Shown here: positions 13,001 through 27,500 of the stretch, one piece after another
Layout of the letters: each line of letters opens with the position of its first letter
Numbering within the stretch: position 1 is the first letter of the stretch
Assembly (NCBI GenBank): GCA_030522415.1
Contig: CM060109.1
Span: 32,199,892-32,263,891, forward strand
DNA length: 64,000 nt
Reading direction: 5' to 3'
From: Channallabes apus
Taxonomy: Eukaryota; Chordata; Actinopteri; Siluriformes; Clariidae
Notes under the pieces: model-generated
The model's database searches: none
Told to the model about the DNA's origin: nothing
The model's input: the letters and a program-made list of their open reading frames with translations, nothing else
Translations under genes and position numbers: made by a program

Positions 13001-13700
13001 AATTTGTAACACCTTTAAGGTTTTCATTTGACTGAGCATGATAAGTCGTTTAACTCATTCAAGTAAATGAAAGTGAATTAAACAATTATTTTAATTATTA
13101 TTTTAATTATTTATTATTAATAAGCATATTAATATGTCCCAGTCTTATACCATGCTCACACACAAGTCACTTTCATTTTACTGGAACAAATAAGTAATTA
13201 GTATCAACAGCCAACCCACCACCAAATCAGTATCCATTCAACCCTAGTTGTTAATATTAGTAAGAAATTAGTCCCTGCACCAACCTTGTTCACACAGTCA
13301 TCTCTGTAAGAATCTCTGCCAGAGCCTACACAGATATCTCACAGAGCATGCTGAGGGCCGTTTCTCAGTAGAGGGAACAGCTAAGGTCAAGGTCGCCCCC
13401 TCTCAAACTTACCATGTGGGCTGGCAAAGTTGGATGTCTGGCCCATAGAAATGCCCAAAGAGGAGGGAGACGGAGTGGGCCCGAAGGGCGAGGGCGCCCG
13501 CAGAGCTCCACTAGGGGAATTGGCTGCATGGATGTTCCCTGCACACAGTCAACTGATGAGAAGTCTGTCTCTCCCACTGAGGCTCTCACACACACACACA
13601 TACACATGCCTATATACATATGCGCGCACGCAGGCAGACACACGCGCACGCAGGCAGACACATATATACGAACGGACACACACACACACACACACACATG

Positions 13701-13797
<97 letters not shown>

Positions 13798-16700
13798 CTA
13801 CACACACACCCACGCATGCGCACACACGCGCGCACACAAAGCTGAAGCAGGACAGGACAGCAGCTACAGACCTCAACTGAAATGAGTGGACAGGCACAAA
13901 GCAGTTGCATGCTCTGACCAAGTTTTTTATGTGCAAGCTCAAAGATAGTGTGAATATACAGAGCCAAAAAAACCCCCACCATGCACACCCAGCTGTGCGC
14001 ATAGTGATAGCCTAGCTGGGTGCAAAAAAACGACCATCTTTCTATGCCCTAATCACCACAATGAATGCCAAGTGACACGCACTGCACCAAGCACTCGGCT
14101 TACCCGGAGAGTGTGTCGGCATCATGGAAGGAGATGGAGCCACGCTGCCATGGTAGGGGTTATTTGGAGAAGTGAGGGGTGGGTAGACCGCTTGGCCTCT
14201 GATTGGCTGTTGAGGTTGCATGTGGGGCATGAGTGTGTCCATAACGTCCACACCCACTGGAGAAGGAGGATTGTCGTCCTCGTTGACTGAACGCCGCCGT
14301 GCATCCTGGTTGCTGTCCACAAACATGTTCAAGAACGTCTGCAGAGAAAAATTAAAGTTAAGGACAATTTAGAAAACAGTTAAGTGGCAAGTGTCAGTTT
14401 ACTTTACATCAACAAATTTTAATTCTTTATGGCCGGGGTACTCAATAGGTACCACATCCGGACCTAAATACAGTTAAATCTGGACCGACACCAAAACAAA
14501 CATGCTAATTTAATCATAATCCAAATGAGTTCTCAATGAAGTGCGCAACTGTTTCCGCGCGATATATCTTTGAGTCGTCTAGTGATGGGTCGTTCATGAA
14601 CAATTCGTTCTTTTTGAACGAATCTTTAAAGTGACTCAGAAGAACGAGTCGTCACCGAGAGTGATTCATTCATTTTCTACTGGGCGCGCATGCGCAAAGG
14701 ATAACAAAACCACCGTAGGCCATGTACAGGAAACAGAATTGAACAGTTCTCAGCGAATCGTCAAGTCCTGAGTTGTTTGTTCCTTTGTCACGTGACTTCC
14801 ATAGACGCTATGCGGTGCAGTAGATTCAAAAGACCGAACGACTCAGACTGGAAGATATAAGAGGTGAGCTGCTCATTCTGTTTATTATAATATGTCCTTA
14901 ATATCCTAATGGCATGCTCAAAGCTGGCCATTGATATAAGTTGATTTTTACCCCTTTTCCACTGCTCTGGTTCCCGTGCCGGTTCCCAATTTTGGAACCA
15001 GTGCCGCGCTTTTCCACAGAAAAAAGTTGGTGCCGGTGCCCTAAAATAAGCACTGGCCCCTAAACTCTGCTGGCCTAGTCGCGAGAACCTGTGACGTCAC
15101 GAGCGGTGGGCGGAGTTATAGGGAGCGTCAAAAAAATTGGCGGAGATGCAAAGTCCATTAATGTGGAGCAAGGACGAAACAAAAGCGCTATTAACAATTT
15201 GGACATCAGCCGAGAATCAGCAGAAATTGGAAAGTGCTTTAAGAAAAAAAAAAAAAAAAAAACAAAGTGTATGAGGAAATAAGAGCTAATAGTCACACGA
15301 ACAACCGACCAAATAGTGTATAAGCTAGTTGTCTGTGTCGATCTCTTTCAGTGGTTATAAGTCGAATAAGCTGCTTTTGGATACTGAAATACATTTTCGT
15401 AGTTTGAAGAATAACCAGTAAACTGACTTCGGGCAAGTTCGTTTCTGTTTAGTGGGCGTGGCCTGTGACGCATTATCATGCAGGTCCCGCTGAGCTCCTG
15501 TCTAGTGTAAACGCGGGCCGGTTCTCGGTGGTTCCCAGTCCAGCACCTGGCACCAGCACCAGTGTAGTGGAAATGAGGTATTAGAAAACAGCGAATTTAA
15601 GAGTGAGTGGACAGAAAAATATACATTTGTGCTCCCCGTGGGAAGCAGAAAACCAATGTGCTTAATCTATCAATCAAAAGTGGTCACCTTCTCACCTTCT
15701 GGACAAGGATGGTTACTGCAGCAGGTGTTCCTGTCCTGCAGAAAATGGCCCTTCAAATTCTCACAATGTTTTCCTCAACGTACTGCTATGAATCTGCCGT
15801 TTCAACTATGAGCACGGTGAAAAACACACATCACAGCTCCATCACCAATGAACATTTACATCAGTGCCTCCACCTAGTCCTCACACTTTTTATGACCAAG
15901 TTCAAACAACTTTGGGTTTGATTTTTTTTTGGTAGTTCTTGTATTTGAAATTGGACTGTCATTTTTCCGGACCTCGGACTGAATAGAAATTTGGAAAGTG
16001 GACCATTGGATGCCAAATAAAGAACTGAAGAAATAGTGGTTTAAGGTTGACTGCCTGGGGCTGCCCTCATCAAAGAAAAAAAATAAAATAAACAAAAATT
16101 TTTTTAAAAAACTGACTTTGGTGACGGTGGTGAGCCAAGTACCAAAAAGCACAAAGAAAAGAAAAAAAAGCACATTTGAAATAGATAAATTATACATTGG
16201 AAAGCCTGTATACCTTTAGTCCAGGAGCTGGATAGAAGCCCTCTACAATCTTTGTGTTATCAAAGAGGCTGTAGGCACCATCGCGGATGGCCACCACTCC
16301 TCGACTGCGGCAGTAGATGTCGATGCAGTACATGTTGCGGAAGGCCAGGCGTATGTGGGTGGGGGACTGTGGTAGGATGGAGAAGCACTGATAGGCTGTG
16401 TTGGTCCTCTGGGTCAGACCCAGCATGGGCACAGTTGGCAGTTTGTTGATAGCATTCAAAGGAGCCTGTGTGTCTGACAGTACCTGAAAGGGCAAAAAAA
16501 AAAATCTGAGTTAATATCACTTGATATTTCTTTTAAGGTCCAGGAAACTGGCTAGGATATTGCCAGTGATGGAGCAGAATGGCGATAATTAATCAATTTA
16601 GCTAAGCACTGCCAGCAGGTAGTTCAGAGCACACATATATATACACATACATATACACAACGGCTGAAACGATTCAAGTAACTCGAGTAATTCGATTACA

Positions 16701-18445
16701 AAAAATGATCGAGGCAAAATCTTCTGACTCAAAGCTTCTTTTGATTAATTTTAAAAGTGCAATTATTTGTTGATGGCGCGCTTTTGACAAAGTGCGCTTC
16801 CGGATGCAAGCAGCCAAGAAAACCCAAACGAAGAAGCGCTTACGTAACCCACAAAGCGGAAGGAGACGCAAACAGTTAGCTGTTTATTGATTTGGTGCAG
16901 CGTGTTGTTGCAGGCTGCAAAATGGAAGGGAGCGATAAAATTATCAGCGAGCCAGGAGAAGAAGAAACCAGGAAGAGAAAATGACAGTAAAGTCTTTATG
17001 TTATGCCTGAGCTGTAGATTTAACTTTTAGTTCTGAAAGTTTAGTTGCATACCTTGTTTTTGTATAATTATTTATTTCAATGTGTGCCTTAGCTTTTTTC
17101 TTATTCTAAGTCATTTGAAATACCTATTTTTTTTAGTTTTTGCATCTGAGAAAACACTTTAAAATAAGAATGTATGACACTGTAATGCACTTAATTAATC
17201 TCAGACAACTTTAATACCCCTATCTCACCTATGCAGTTTCGCGTGGCGGCGGGAAGTACATTTCATCATGATTCACTGCGAGTTTTGGCGCTGCGATTAC
17301 GTTTTTATCTTTCTGCACGAAAAATTAAACATCTTTGCGGACCTTACGGAACGTCGGCGGGCTATCGCGGCCCCTAACATCGCACCTCACCGAGAGTCAA
17401 ACCGCATAGGTGAGATAGGGGTATAATAAGCTATTCCGTGTACAGTGGAACCTCGGATATCGAGCATAATTTGTTCCAGAAGCGGGCTCGTATTCCAAAA
17501 GACTCGTAAACCAAATTTTATTTTCCCATAGGAAATTATGGAAAATCATTCGTTCTACAGCCCAAAAAAATAAATACATAAAAATTATTAACACCAAATA
17601 TAAAGTAAAAATAAAACAAATTAACCTGCACTTTACCTTAACTTTACTTTAACTTAAAAATAAATCCAGACAGATAAGTGTCTCCGTTTGTGCACGCAGA
17701 TGCTGCGTGTGTGTGTAAAATGTGCGTGCACACACATTAACGGAGAGAGACCGTTTTTAAAACCATTTAAAAATTAGCAAGGAACATCGCTAGTCACACT
17801 CGCGTGAGTGCATACTAACGGAATCACTGCTGTAAAGTAAAACAACAACAACAAAAAAACTAATTAACCAGGGGGGTGTTCTTCGTACGTCGCTTGAAAC
17901 ATCCGGGATGAATTGACACATCTAAGATGAGATCATCGTGCTAATTACGCTCTGGCTAAATCGGTTCTTCGAGCACACCTGTTGTTGATGATTAGTATGG
18001 CCGGATTGAGTTGTCTAGGATTATTGCGCGTTCGTGCATTGGTTTAAAAGGCGATATGCATCGACAGTAGAAACACTGATCACAAGCTCTTTGATTGGTT
18101 GACGAAATGACAAAAGAACAAGCTCAATTGTTTTGTAACACCTGTTATGCGCTGAAATGTCCCCCCCCCCCCCCCCCCACGTGTTATGCGCTGAAATGCT
18201 TCCCTGCCATGGATCCCCCCCTCCCCACACACACATAATCGATATCAAACATTATATTAGAACATAATATGCGCATATGTTTTACAAATTACATGAGACA
18301 ATAAAATAAAATAAGAAATATGAAAATAAATATGTTGTATATGGAAAAATAGAAATATGAATATTTTTTTCAAAAACATGTATACTTTTATATTGTTTAC
18401 TTTATAATAAAATTAGTTTTGTCCAATTTTTCATTAAATTTTTTT

Positions 18446-18544
<99 letters not shown>

Positions 18545-21500
18545 TGCATACTGTATTCACAACGAACCCCTGAAAAATAAATGTGTTACAAAATAAACAT
18601 TATACAAGAATTTGAATTAATGATCTTGAGGGCTGTCTCGTGCCTAGAATTTATTATAATAATAAAAAACTTATGAATTTATGTTCTAATATAATATTTG
18701 ATAGCAATTATATATATATATATAAAAAATAGCTATAAAATATTATATTAGAATATGGCAAGCCGTATATATATGCAAGATACTTTTCTTTCCCCACGTG
18801 AGTCAGTCCGCGTCAGCGCTCTTTAACCAATCAGATGTGACCTCACCATTTCAACCAATCATAACCCGGCAGGAGCGCAGCCTTAATCCTGTTTACATGA
18901 AATAAACCTGCTACCGAGCAGGTTCAAGCTTACGGACATGTTGCTATGACAGCAAATGCGAGATGAGCATCGAAGAACGAAACAATCCAAGATCAGGACA
19001 AATCCACAACAATCAAATCCAGCTAACTGAGTTAGCGACGTACGAAGAACACCCCCCAGCTCCTCACCTTTGAAAACAATCGCGGCACAGAAGAGTTTGT
19101 GTGTTTGTTTGGGAACCTGAGAGAAGGGGGGGCTGTAAACGCGAGCGAGTGTGTGCGTGTGTTGGTGTAAGTGAATGAGTGCACGCACAAACACTCGCTC
19201 GCGTTTACAGGCCCCTTCTCTCAGGTTCCCAAACAAACAAACACACACACACACACACTCTGCCTTACACAGACACAAACAAACACTCAAAAACTCTGCA
19301 GGCACTAAGACCCAGCAGGGGAGATGATAGGTCTCGGCTTTACAGCCCCCCTTCTCTCAGGTTCCCAAACAAACACACACAAACTCTGCTCTGTCGAGAC
19401 TGTTTTCAAAGGTAAGGAGCTGGTTAATTTTTTTAGTTTTTTATTTACTTTACAGCAGTGATTCAGTTAGTATGCGCTCACGCGAGTGTGACTTGCGATG
19501 TTCCTTGCAAATTTTTTAACGGTTTTAAAAACGTTCTCTCTGTTAATGTGTGTGTGCGCGCACATTACACACACACATATATACACAGTGCGCGTGTATG
19601 TATTCACTCAGCAGGGGAGACGATTACCTACAATTCCGCAGCGCAATAGAGAGAAAAACCGAAGCGCATGCGTTATACATGATACTCAGTGCTTATAAAC
19701 CAAGACAATGCTCGTTTTTCCAAGTCAAAATTTATTACAAAAAAAAATAAATCTTTGCTCGTCTTGCGGAACACTTGTAAACCGCGTTACTCGTAATCCG
19801 AGGTTCCGCTGTATTGTGAATAATGACAATGTTTATTTATGATAAAATGCTGTATGCATTTAAAAAAATAAAATAGATTTAGAGATACATACATACATAC
19901 ATACACCACTGCTGTGTATCTCTACTACTCCTCGAGATTTTTTTTTTCTATTTTATTTGAACATCTAGTCTAGTCCATCTAGGTTTCAACTGGCATTGTA
20001 AATAGCAGAGTGATGCTTGTTGTAATTAAACTCAGCACGGCTTTAAATCTTCAGGAATAGGCATGTCTGTTGTAGAAGATTTAAGTCCAGAGAGAACAAC
20101 AGACCTGTAGTAGCTGCACCACACTGGGGGTCTTGTTAAACATCTCCTGGAGCTGGTGGAGGATGATGTTGTGGCAGTTACTGCAGCCGGAGTTCGGTCC
20201 GACCGTGCCCAGGGCGAGGTGGAAGCGTTGTGTTACAGAGTTCCACTGGATCGTTACCTTCAGGAGTTACATCATATCGAGCATTACAGACATCTCTATC
20301 GTGCAGATCAATCAATCGTAACACTTGATCCATTAACCATAAACTGATACAAAAGTAAGTACCCGGTTCACAAACATATACTTACAGAACTGCCTTTTGT
20401 GTTGCCATAACACAGGACTAATTTCCGATAGTTATACAACCGTATTTCAGAGAAAAGGCTCAATAAGGACGGCATTTCTGGAAGAGGGAAAATGGACAGA
20501 AATTTAGTTCCATGGAATTCTAAGAACAGCACAGTGACATAGCAAGGTCCACAGTTCACTCCCAAACTCAGGTTCCTGTCTGGGTGAAGTGTGTGTGTGT
20601 TTGTTCTCTGTGTGGTCTCCACTAGGATCTCTAGTTTACACCAAAACATCTCTAGGGCAATAGATGAAATGTGAGTAGATTTGTGTGTGTAGGTAAAGAG
20701 AGTGTGCGCTTTTGCTGAATGTTTGTGTGTGGTGCCGAGTGATGGACTGTACTCACCAGGAAAAGACCGCGAGAATTCCAGCACACACTCATACAGCTGG
20801 CTGATGCTATTCCAGTCGTTTAGGAACATTTCCACCACCTTCCGTCCTCCCACCGGCTCTGACAACGGGTTCTCGTATGTCAGGTAGACGTGTCGTGTCG
20901 AGGCTGTATGAACACACAAGCAGATTCATAATTGCTGAAGCACAAACTGATCCATTTATGCCTGGTTTCTGGCCGTCTTGGGTGACATGATCAACATAAG
21001 GTTTATTTCTAATATGCATTACCCCTCCACCCCCCACCCCATCAAGCCAAGTCCAGTGCTGCTGTACGTGAAGGAATAATTTAATCTCACCCTGTTCTTT
21101 ACTTGAGGTGCTGTTGAGGGGGCAATTGGCAAAGACCAGCTCTGCCACCCATGTGCGGTTATTTCGGCCCTGCAACCTGAAGGTGCAGTCCAGCAAAGAG
21201 CGATCCAGAGCCTTCCTCGTCTCCTCACCAACACCTTTGGCAGGCGGCACCCTGGGAGGAGAGGAACAGAGAGCTACACGCTGAAACAATTAAGCCACTA
21301 AGCCAACGACATACAGCATGTGGTGGTATGGTTTTAAAATAAAATCTGTTTATGCTTCTACTGTACATTAATTGCAATATAGGCTCACCTGAGCAGACGA
21401 ATAGCATGGCTACATCCATCTCCTTCAACCTGCACCCCTTGATGAGGAACCTCCATATTAGACAGCTGAGAAAACGAACCAATAAATGAGGAGTATAAGA

Positions 21501-24500
21501 ACATGCCTATTATATTTCTTATTGTTTAAAGCAGGAAAATGCCTAAAATATGTAGTCAACTTGATACTGTACCTCACAGCGTAGGCCAATGAGAGGCATG
21601 TTGGTGTCACACATCGCGACCAGATGAGCCAGCTCCTTATTGAATGCACACATCTCCCCAGAGCGCTTGGGCTTTTTAGGCTCAGGAGCACCCTGCACTG
21701 GTGATAACTGCAGAACAACATTCATTTCACATTTGGATAATATAAATAAAGAAATATTCTAGAGAAGAAAAATTTACTGGAGCTACAGGAACAATATAGA
21801 TAATACATCATAAAAATATTATGCAAACATGTACATAAACAGATACCCAAATCCTCATATACATGCTTTAAACAATATTGCAAAGCTATTGCAAATAGAT
21901 TTTAAATGAAAGAAAATCTGAAATTAAAACTGAAAAAAATGAAAAATTTAATTAAATAAAATGATCAGTTTAAATGAAAAGTTTATATGCATATTTCAAA
22001 TCAATTATTTGAAATTTAATGATAATTTGCCCTAAAGAGAAAATTCTGATCATGGATATCCAATATAGTCACTAATATATCTCACTCAACTTTTGTTTAT
22101 TTCTTTTACATCAGTGGAAAAATGTGATGGAGCCAGACAAAGAAGTTCAAGAAACATTACACGAGACAAGCAGGACAGTGCAAGAACATCCTTCTTCAAC
22201 ATCCAGCGAGAACATCTGGAAGTGTTATCCACAATTCACACGTTTGACAATTAGCCTGCTTTATATTATTATTATTATTATTATTGTTGTACAATATATC
22301 ATCACTATACATTGCATTTTATTTCCCTTAAATTTTATTTAACCCGCCTTACACTAATTTTTTTCCGGGTCATTGACAGTCGTGTAAGATTTTACTGCAT
22401 GTCGTTGTGCATGTGACAAAATTAGAAATTCTAGTAAAACTACAGGTTGCACAATCATGACATCTAAATCTTGACTTTCCTAAAAAGCTGCTCCTTGCTC
22501 CAGGCAAAATTCCACAGTTTTACTCCAAGCTCCACTCCACTTCAGAACTGGGACATTTAGTTGTTGTTGTTTTTTTTTTTGTTTGTTTATTTATTTTCTT
22601 GCCCCCAATTTTTTGTTTTTAATTAACAGTTATTAATTTCATTCATTTTATTAACTATACCGATATAAATCCATTCCATAACCAATAACCAATAGAGCTT
22701 CTCACCTTCCTCTTAGTACCAGGCCGGGTCAAGCGGCCAGAGGAAAAGTCCTGCACCAGTTTTTCAAGGTCAGGCTTGAACTGCTGCAGGAGCAGGGCAC
22801 AAGGCAGCCCGTCGTCTCCCTCTGGCTGACTCACTGATAGGAAGTAATATTTATACTGAAGCTCTGTGGGGCTGCTGGGAATGTCAAACATTTCAACCAC
22901 CTGAGAAAAGACGAGCAGCTGAGCTTTAATCCTTTGACGAGCAAACATTTCTGATGATTTTTGTCTTCACAAACAATCCACACAGTAGACTTACGATGTA
23001 ATATTGTGGGAGGCGAGTGAGTTTGATGAAGAGGCTGTGTTTGGTAAGGTTGCCCACAGGATGAGAGGCGGAGTTAGATAAGTGGAGAATGTCTGTGCAC
23101 ACTGTGGGGAGATGTTTCACAGACTGTCTGCACCGCTGCTCACCCAGCCAGAACCTGTTCAACAGAAACATTAACACTTACATCAGCTTCTGTATGAGGG
23201 ACAATACCAATTTGCCTTTAAAAGAAAGAGATGCATTATTGCGTTGCAATGCTTACTTTAACTGTTGTAACCATGTAAGGATGCGCTTCATGTCATCATT
23301 GATGGTCTTCTCAATGTCATCCAGCATTGACTGATCTGCGAAATAGAAACATCATGGATGTTCATGCAGCTAAAACATATACTTATGTAACAGGAACATG
23401 ACAGTCAGTGCTGGGATGAGGGGTTTCTACAAATATATAATCTTAATAAGCAATCAAAGATTTGCTTTTGTATTTTAGGAATTGGTCTGAAATCTTTATA
23501 CTTTTTGTTGTGTTCCTAGATAATGTTTCCAATGATTCAATTCTGTTTTTCTTTTTTATTATTATTTTGTTTTTAGGCATTTATAGGTTTTGCTGAATTG
23601 ACAAAAAGTCTGATAATAATCTACCAAAATCATCTTGTGTGTTCACCAGGCAGCGGTTTATTTATAGATAACTGCAAATAAAATTTTAATTGAAACCCTG
23701 TGGAAATCTCTGTAGATCTGTACCACGCATTCAACTGAATACAACTTTACTGAAATGGCAGAGGTACCAGTACTTTCAATAATTATTTGTAATGCACTTT
23801 ACTATACCAGAAAAGGACATGTAAGAAACAAGAAATGTAATCACTGCTTATTTTTTATCTGTGAATAATATAATGTACTGCATAAGGAGCAATAATTATC
23901 ATAAAATAAACTGAATACCATAACCCTACCATCATTCGTGTGAAGTTCAGAAAGATTTCAAAACTTATTGAAAGGCTGCATAAATCTGGTTATCGGATAT
24001 GTAGCTCATTACAGAATAGACACGCTTCAATAGACAATGAAAATAATATAGAATAAAGTACCAACCAAAGGTTTCAACACCAAGGTTTCTATCGTAATGG
24101 TCTTACCTGATTTTCTTCTTTTTTTTTTCGATTTTCTCCCTAATTTAGTCGTGTCCAATTCCTCCCTGTCACTAGGGGGCGCCCACATTAAGGTTACTAC
24201 TACTCAGTCAGAAAGGCTGAAGACTATCAGGTGTTTCCTCCAAACCATGTGACGCCAACCAACCGCATCTTTTCGAACACTCGCTCACTGGGGGCGGCGT
24301 AACACACTCGGAGGACAGCGCTATCCGCTCCTTCCGCTTGCGTGAACTCACAGACGCCCCTGCTTGGCTGTAGAGCAGTCATTAAAGTGGGAGCACCAAG
24401 TACCTCTGAACCCGCCCCTGAGTAGGGTTGGGTATCGTTTGGGTTTTTTTCGATACCGGTGCCAAATCGATACTTTGAAAACGGTACCGGTGCCAAAACG

Positions 24501-27500
24501 GTGCCTGAACCGATACTTTTAAGCCAAAAAATTATAGTGGATGACTCAAGAATGAATTTTTATTGAACAAAAAATGTTATGCTTAAAATTTAACAATTTA
24601 TAAACAGAATCCATGTTACATTAGTATTTTACAAATAGTTCGACTATTTGTTAGCATGAATGCAAGATTTGCATTTTGCTATTAACATTACATTATCCTA
24701 CTACTAACCTGCGGAAAGTCTGCTGACGTCATCATAATCGGTCGTCCACACCATTAGTGCCAGCTGTTGTCCACAAGCTGTTAAACACGGTGCCTCCCTC
24801 TGCTTTTAACTTTATTCCGTCTGCCCTCGAATGTTTCATTAGATTTGACGTGTTTCCGCCTTTACACGCAACTACTGTGAAGCATTTGCTGCACGTCACG
24901 GTGTCGGAATCCTTTCTTGTGAAATACAGCCACACTTTCGACTGTTTAGTTTTAGGCATTTTAACGAGAGTTGTTTACTTTAGCATGCTAAGCTATCGGT
25001 AGACCGGCTGCTGCCGTCAGAGCGAGTATAACGTTAGTTACTGCATTCACGCGCATCTCGGATGGTCTCTCATTTCCGGATTATTTGTGCTTTTAATTTT
25101 TTTATTTAATCTAATAAACGATTAATCTACAAAAATATATGAATCTAGAGAAAAAATATTTCAATCGACAGTTCAGGCATTTAAGTGGCACCGAAATGAG
25201 GCACCGAAATTCGCATTCTGTTTCGGTCAGGTACATACCGGTTCTGTAGGTACCGGTGCCGTATTGGCACCGGGTTTCGGTACACAACCCTACCCCTGAG
25301 AGAGCTCAGCCAATCAGCTCTCTCTAGACCTCCGGCTGCGAGAGGTTACAGCATCACCCTGGAATCGAACCAGCGATCTCCGGATGATAGTACCGGATTT
25401 TCTTTTAAACGGTTGATAGAGATTTGTCTGCTACTCATGCTCTGTAAAGCCTTCATAATGGCTCTAATCTAATAATAATTGACTTTTGTTGTCACTTAAT
25501 TCCCTAATGCCGTGTTATTTCATAGTTTTGAAAATCTCCAGTATTGTTCTAGAATGTAAAAAACAAATCAGAAAAAAAAAATCCAGTTGAATTAGAAGGT
25601 GTTTCCCAACTTTTGCCTGGTACTGTAGCTTGCAAAACAATTGGAGACGTACAGTAAGCCCTTAAACCATATGGGGCCGTGATGAGTTTTTAAGAAAAAA
25701 AAAAATAATTGATTGCTTACCAATTCCATATAGCATTGGCTGAAACGTGCCCGAGTACAAGTCAACAAATATGTGAAGACACTCGGATCGTCCACACGGC
25801 TCCAGAATAGGAATGACTAGAGTAGGAAGAGCAGTCTCTATAAATGCTGCAGGGGGGGGGGGATAAATAAAAAATAAAAACACATCCTGGTTACACACTC
25901 GTACATAATGTAACGTTGTTAAACACACTTCTGGAGACCTTTGCTGATGAATAAAAGCAGACTCTTACAGTTGTCACTTGGATTGCTGCTCTTCAGTATA
26001 GCTTTGAGTTCCTGCAGCTTCTGATGAGAGCGGGCATGAACGCTATCAATTAATAGCTTTTCAACTGAGAGGTGGTCAATCTGCAGTAAAAAAATAATAA
26101 TAATTGAAAATCCATTGTAGATTACCAGTGCAGATAGTAATCTAGACACAATTTCAATCCCCATACCTTCATGGCTCTTTCCATTAGTTTGGAATCACAG
26201 GCTGGCAGAGGAGGCTCATGGGAAATCTGTAATGGCTTTGATCCATCTGTTTCGTCGATCTTGATGCTGACTTTTTGCACTGATGCTGTACCTGTCTTGC
26301 GACCCAGCACCTGTTGACTGGAGGGAAAAGAGCATGATGAGCGACAGTTACAGATCGGTCAGCGTTCAGAAGCGATAGCGTGAGACTTCATACTTCCATA
26401 CGGCCAGAGAGAGGCACTTGGCGGGAAGGTAGCGCTCCACCTGCACTAAGTCTCCCCAGCGTTCTCTGATCAGCATCAGAGTCTGCGAGTGCAGCACCTC
26501 CAGCTGAAGGGAAAGGCAAAATGAATCTGATGGCCTCAGTCAAGGAGGTGAGTAACGTAGAGCAAAACTGAACACAGACTGTGTAACGTGGATTTCCTTC
26601 AATTGTCTAACTGACTAATTACAAATTGTAATATATACTCAAAGGACTTGGCTAGAAGGTTTCAAGGTTTTAAAATGTGCAAAGATGAGATTCAGAGATT
26701 GATTTGAACTCTAAAAAAATAAAAATAAAAAACATTACACATTTTCACAGCTGCAGTAAGTGTAAAGGAGCGGTGAGGAAAAAGCAGGGAGTAATAGTGC
26801 TTACTGGAATGCAGGTAATGCTTGTGCTTTGTACACAGCTACAGATTATCAATATAAACCCTATCACAGCGGCTTCAGCCTCACCTGGCTTTGTGCCCAC
26901 TATGATAATGCATTTGTGCAGCACTATAACGATTAGGCTACATGTCGTCACAGATATTTATGCCCTTGAATAGAATTCAAACAAGCTCTGGAGTAAGTAA
27001 TAACACCCAATAAGGAATGCATTATAGGGTAATAAACAACAAGGTGTTAATGTGATCAATTTAATAATTAAATATTTTTTCCCTCTCATCATCATTTCCC
27101 AGCACACCCTACAGGGCTCCTATATCACAGGAATTTAGCAAAAAAAAAATCAGAGGTTAAGATGGTTCATGTTAACATACAAGTGAGCCAAAAAAAAAAA
27201 GCCATAAGACGCTGAAAGGATACGTAGGCAGTTATACATATCCTGGAGAGGCTTTTCATCTGCACATAGGCGTGACTGCACCAGCTCATGGATGAAATTC
27301 ACTTGCATGCTGTGCACCAGGGTCCGTCCATCTGGGGAAAGAAATGGGGTAGACTAGCATCCTTAGCTATTCTAAAACAGACAACAGGTCTATTTTTTAT
27401 AAAAATGTAAAAGTAAAAATTCAAATAAAAAAAATAATAAAACACACCGCCTGTCTCCTTGTCCTCAACCAGGATCTCCAGTTTCAGCAATCTCCATGGA

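Larger units (their letters stand above)
12471..14338 (-). other. med14: med14 exons 22-24: Pro/Ser-rich disordered linker
   Basis: After [20 protein letters not shown] the three exons at 14104-14338, 13413-13538 and 12471-12647 encode a low-complexity stretch rich in Pro, Ser, Gly and Met (for example [15 protein letters not shown] and [17 protein letters not shown]). Human MED14 has a matching disordered linker here before the conserved C-terminal domain, which resumes with [19 protein letters not shown]. All three exons keep phase, so the linker is intact. The intron just upstream of exon 23 (minus sense) holds a large microsatellite. Confidence 0.85.
17443..19811. mobile_element. Mariner-like foldback element carrying a nested insertion
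   Basis: The ends are CAGTGGAACCTCGGATATCG (left) and, on the complement of the right end, CAGCGGAACCTCGGATTACG. TA dinucleotides flank both ends (17441-17442 and 19812-19813), as expected for Tc1/mariner. Inner arms are also long inverted repeats: AATCACTGCTGTAAAGTAAA near 17822 returns inverted near 19450. No transposase is recognisable. The interior is split by the element at 17872-19056. Related copies are at 50485-51074 and about 46663-46920. Confidence 0.8.

Noticed and set aside
13365..14002. Long Tyr-Ile and Thr-His open frames on both strands
   Set aside because: They are translations of the CA/TA microsatellite and overlap med14 exons on the minus strand in the wrong frame.
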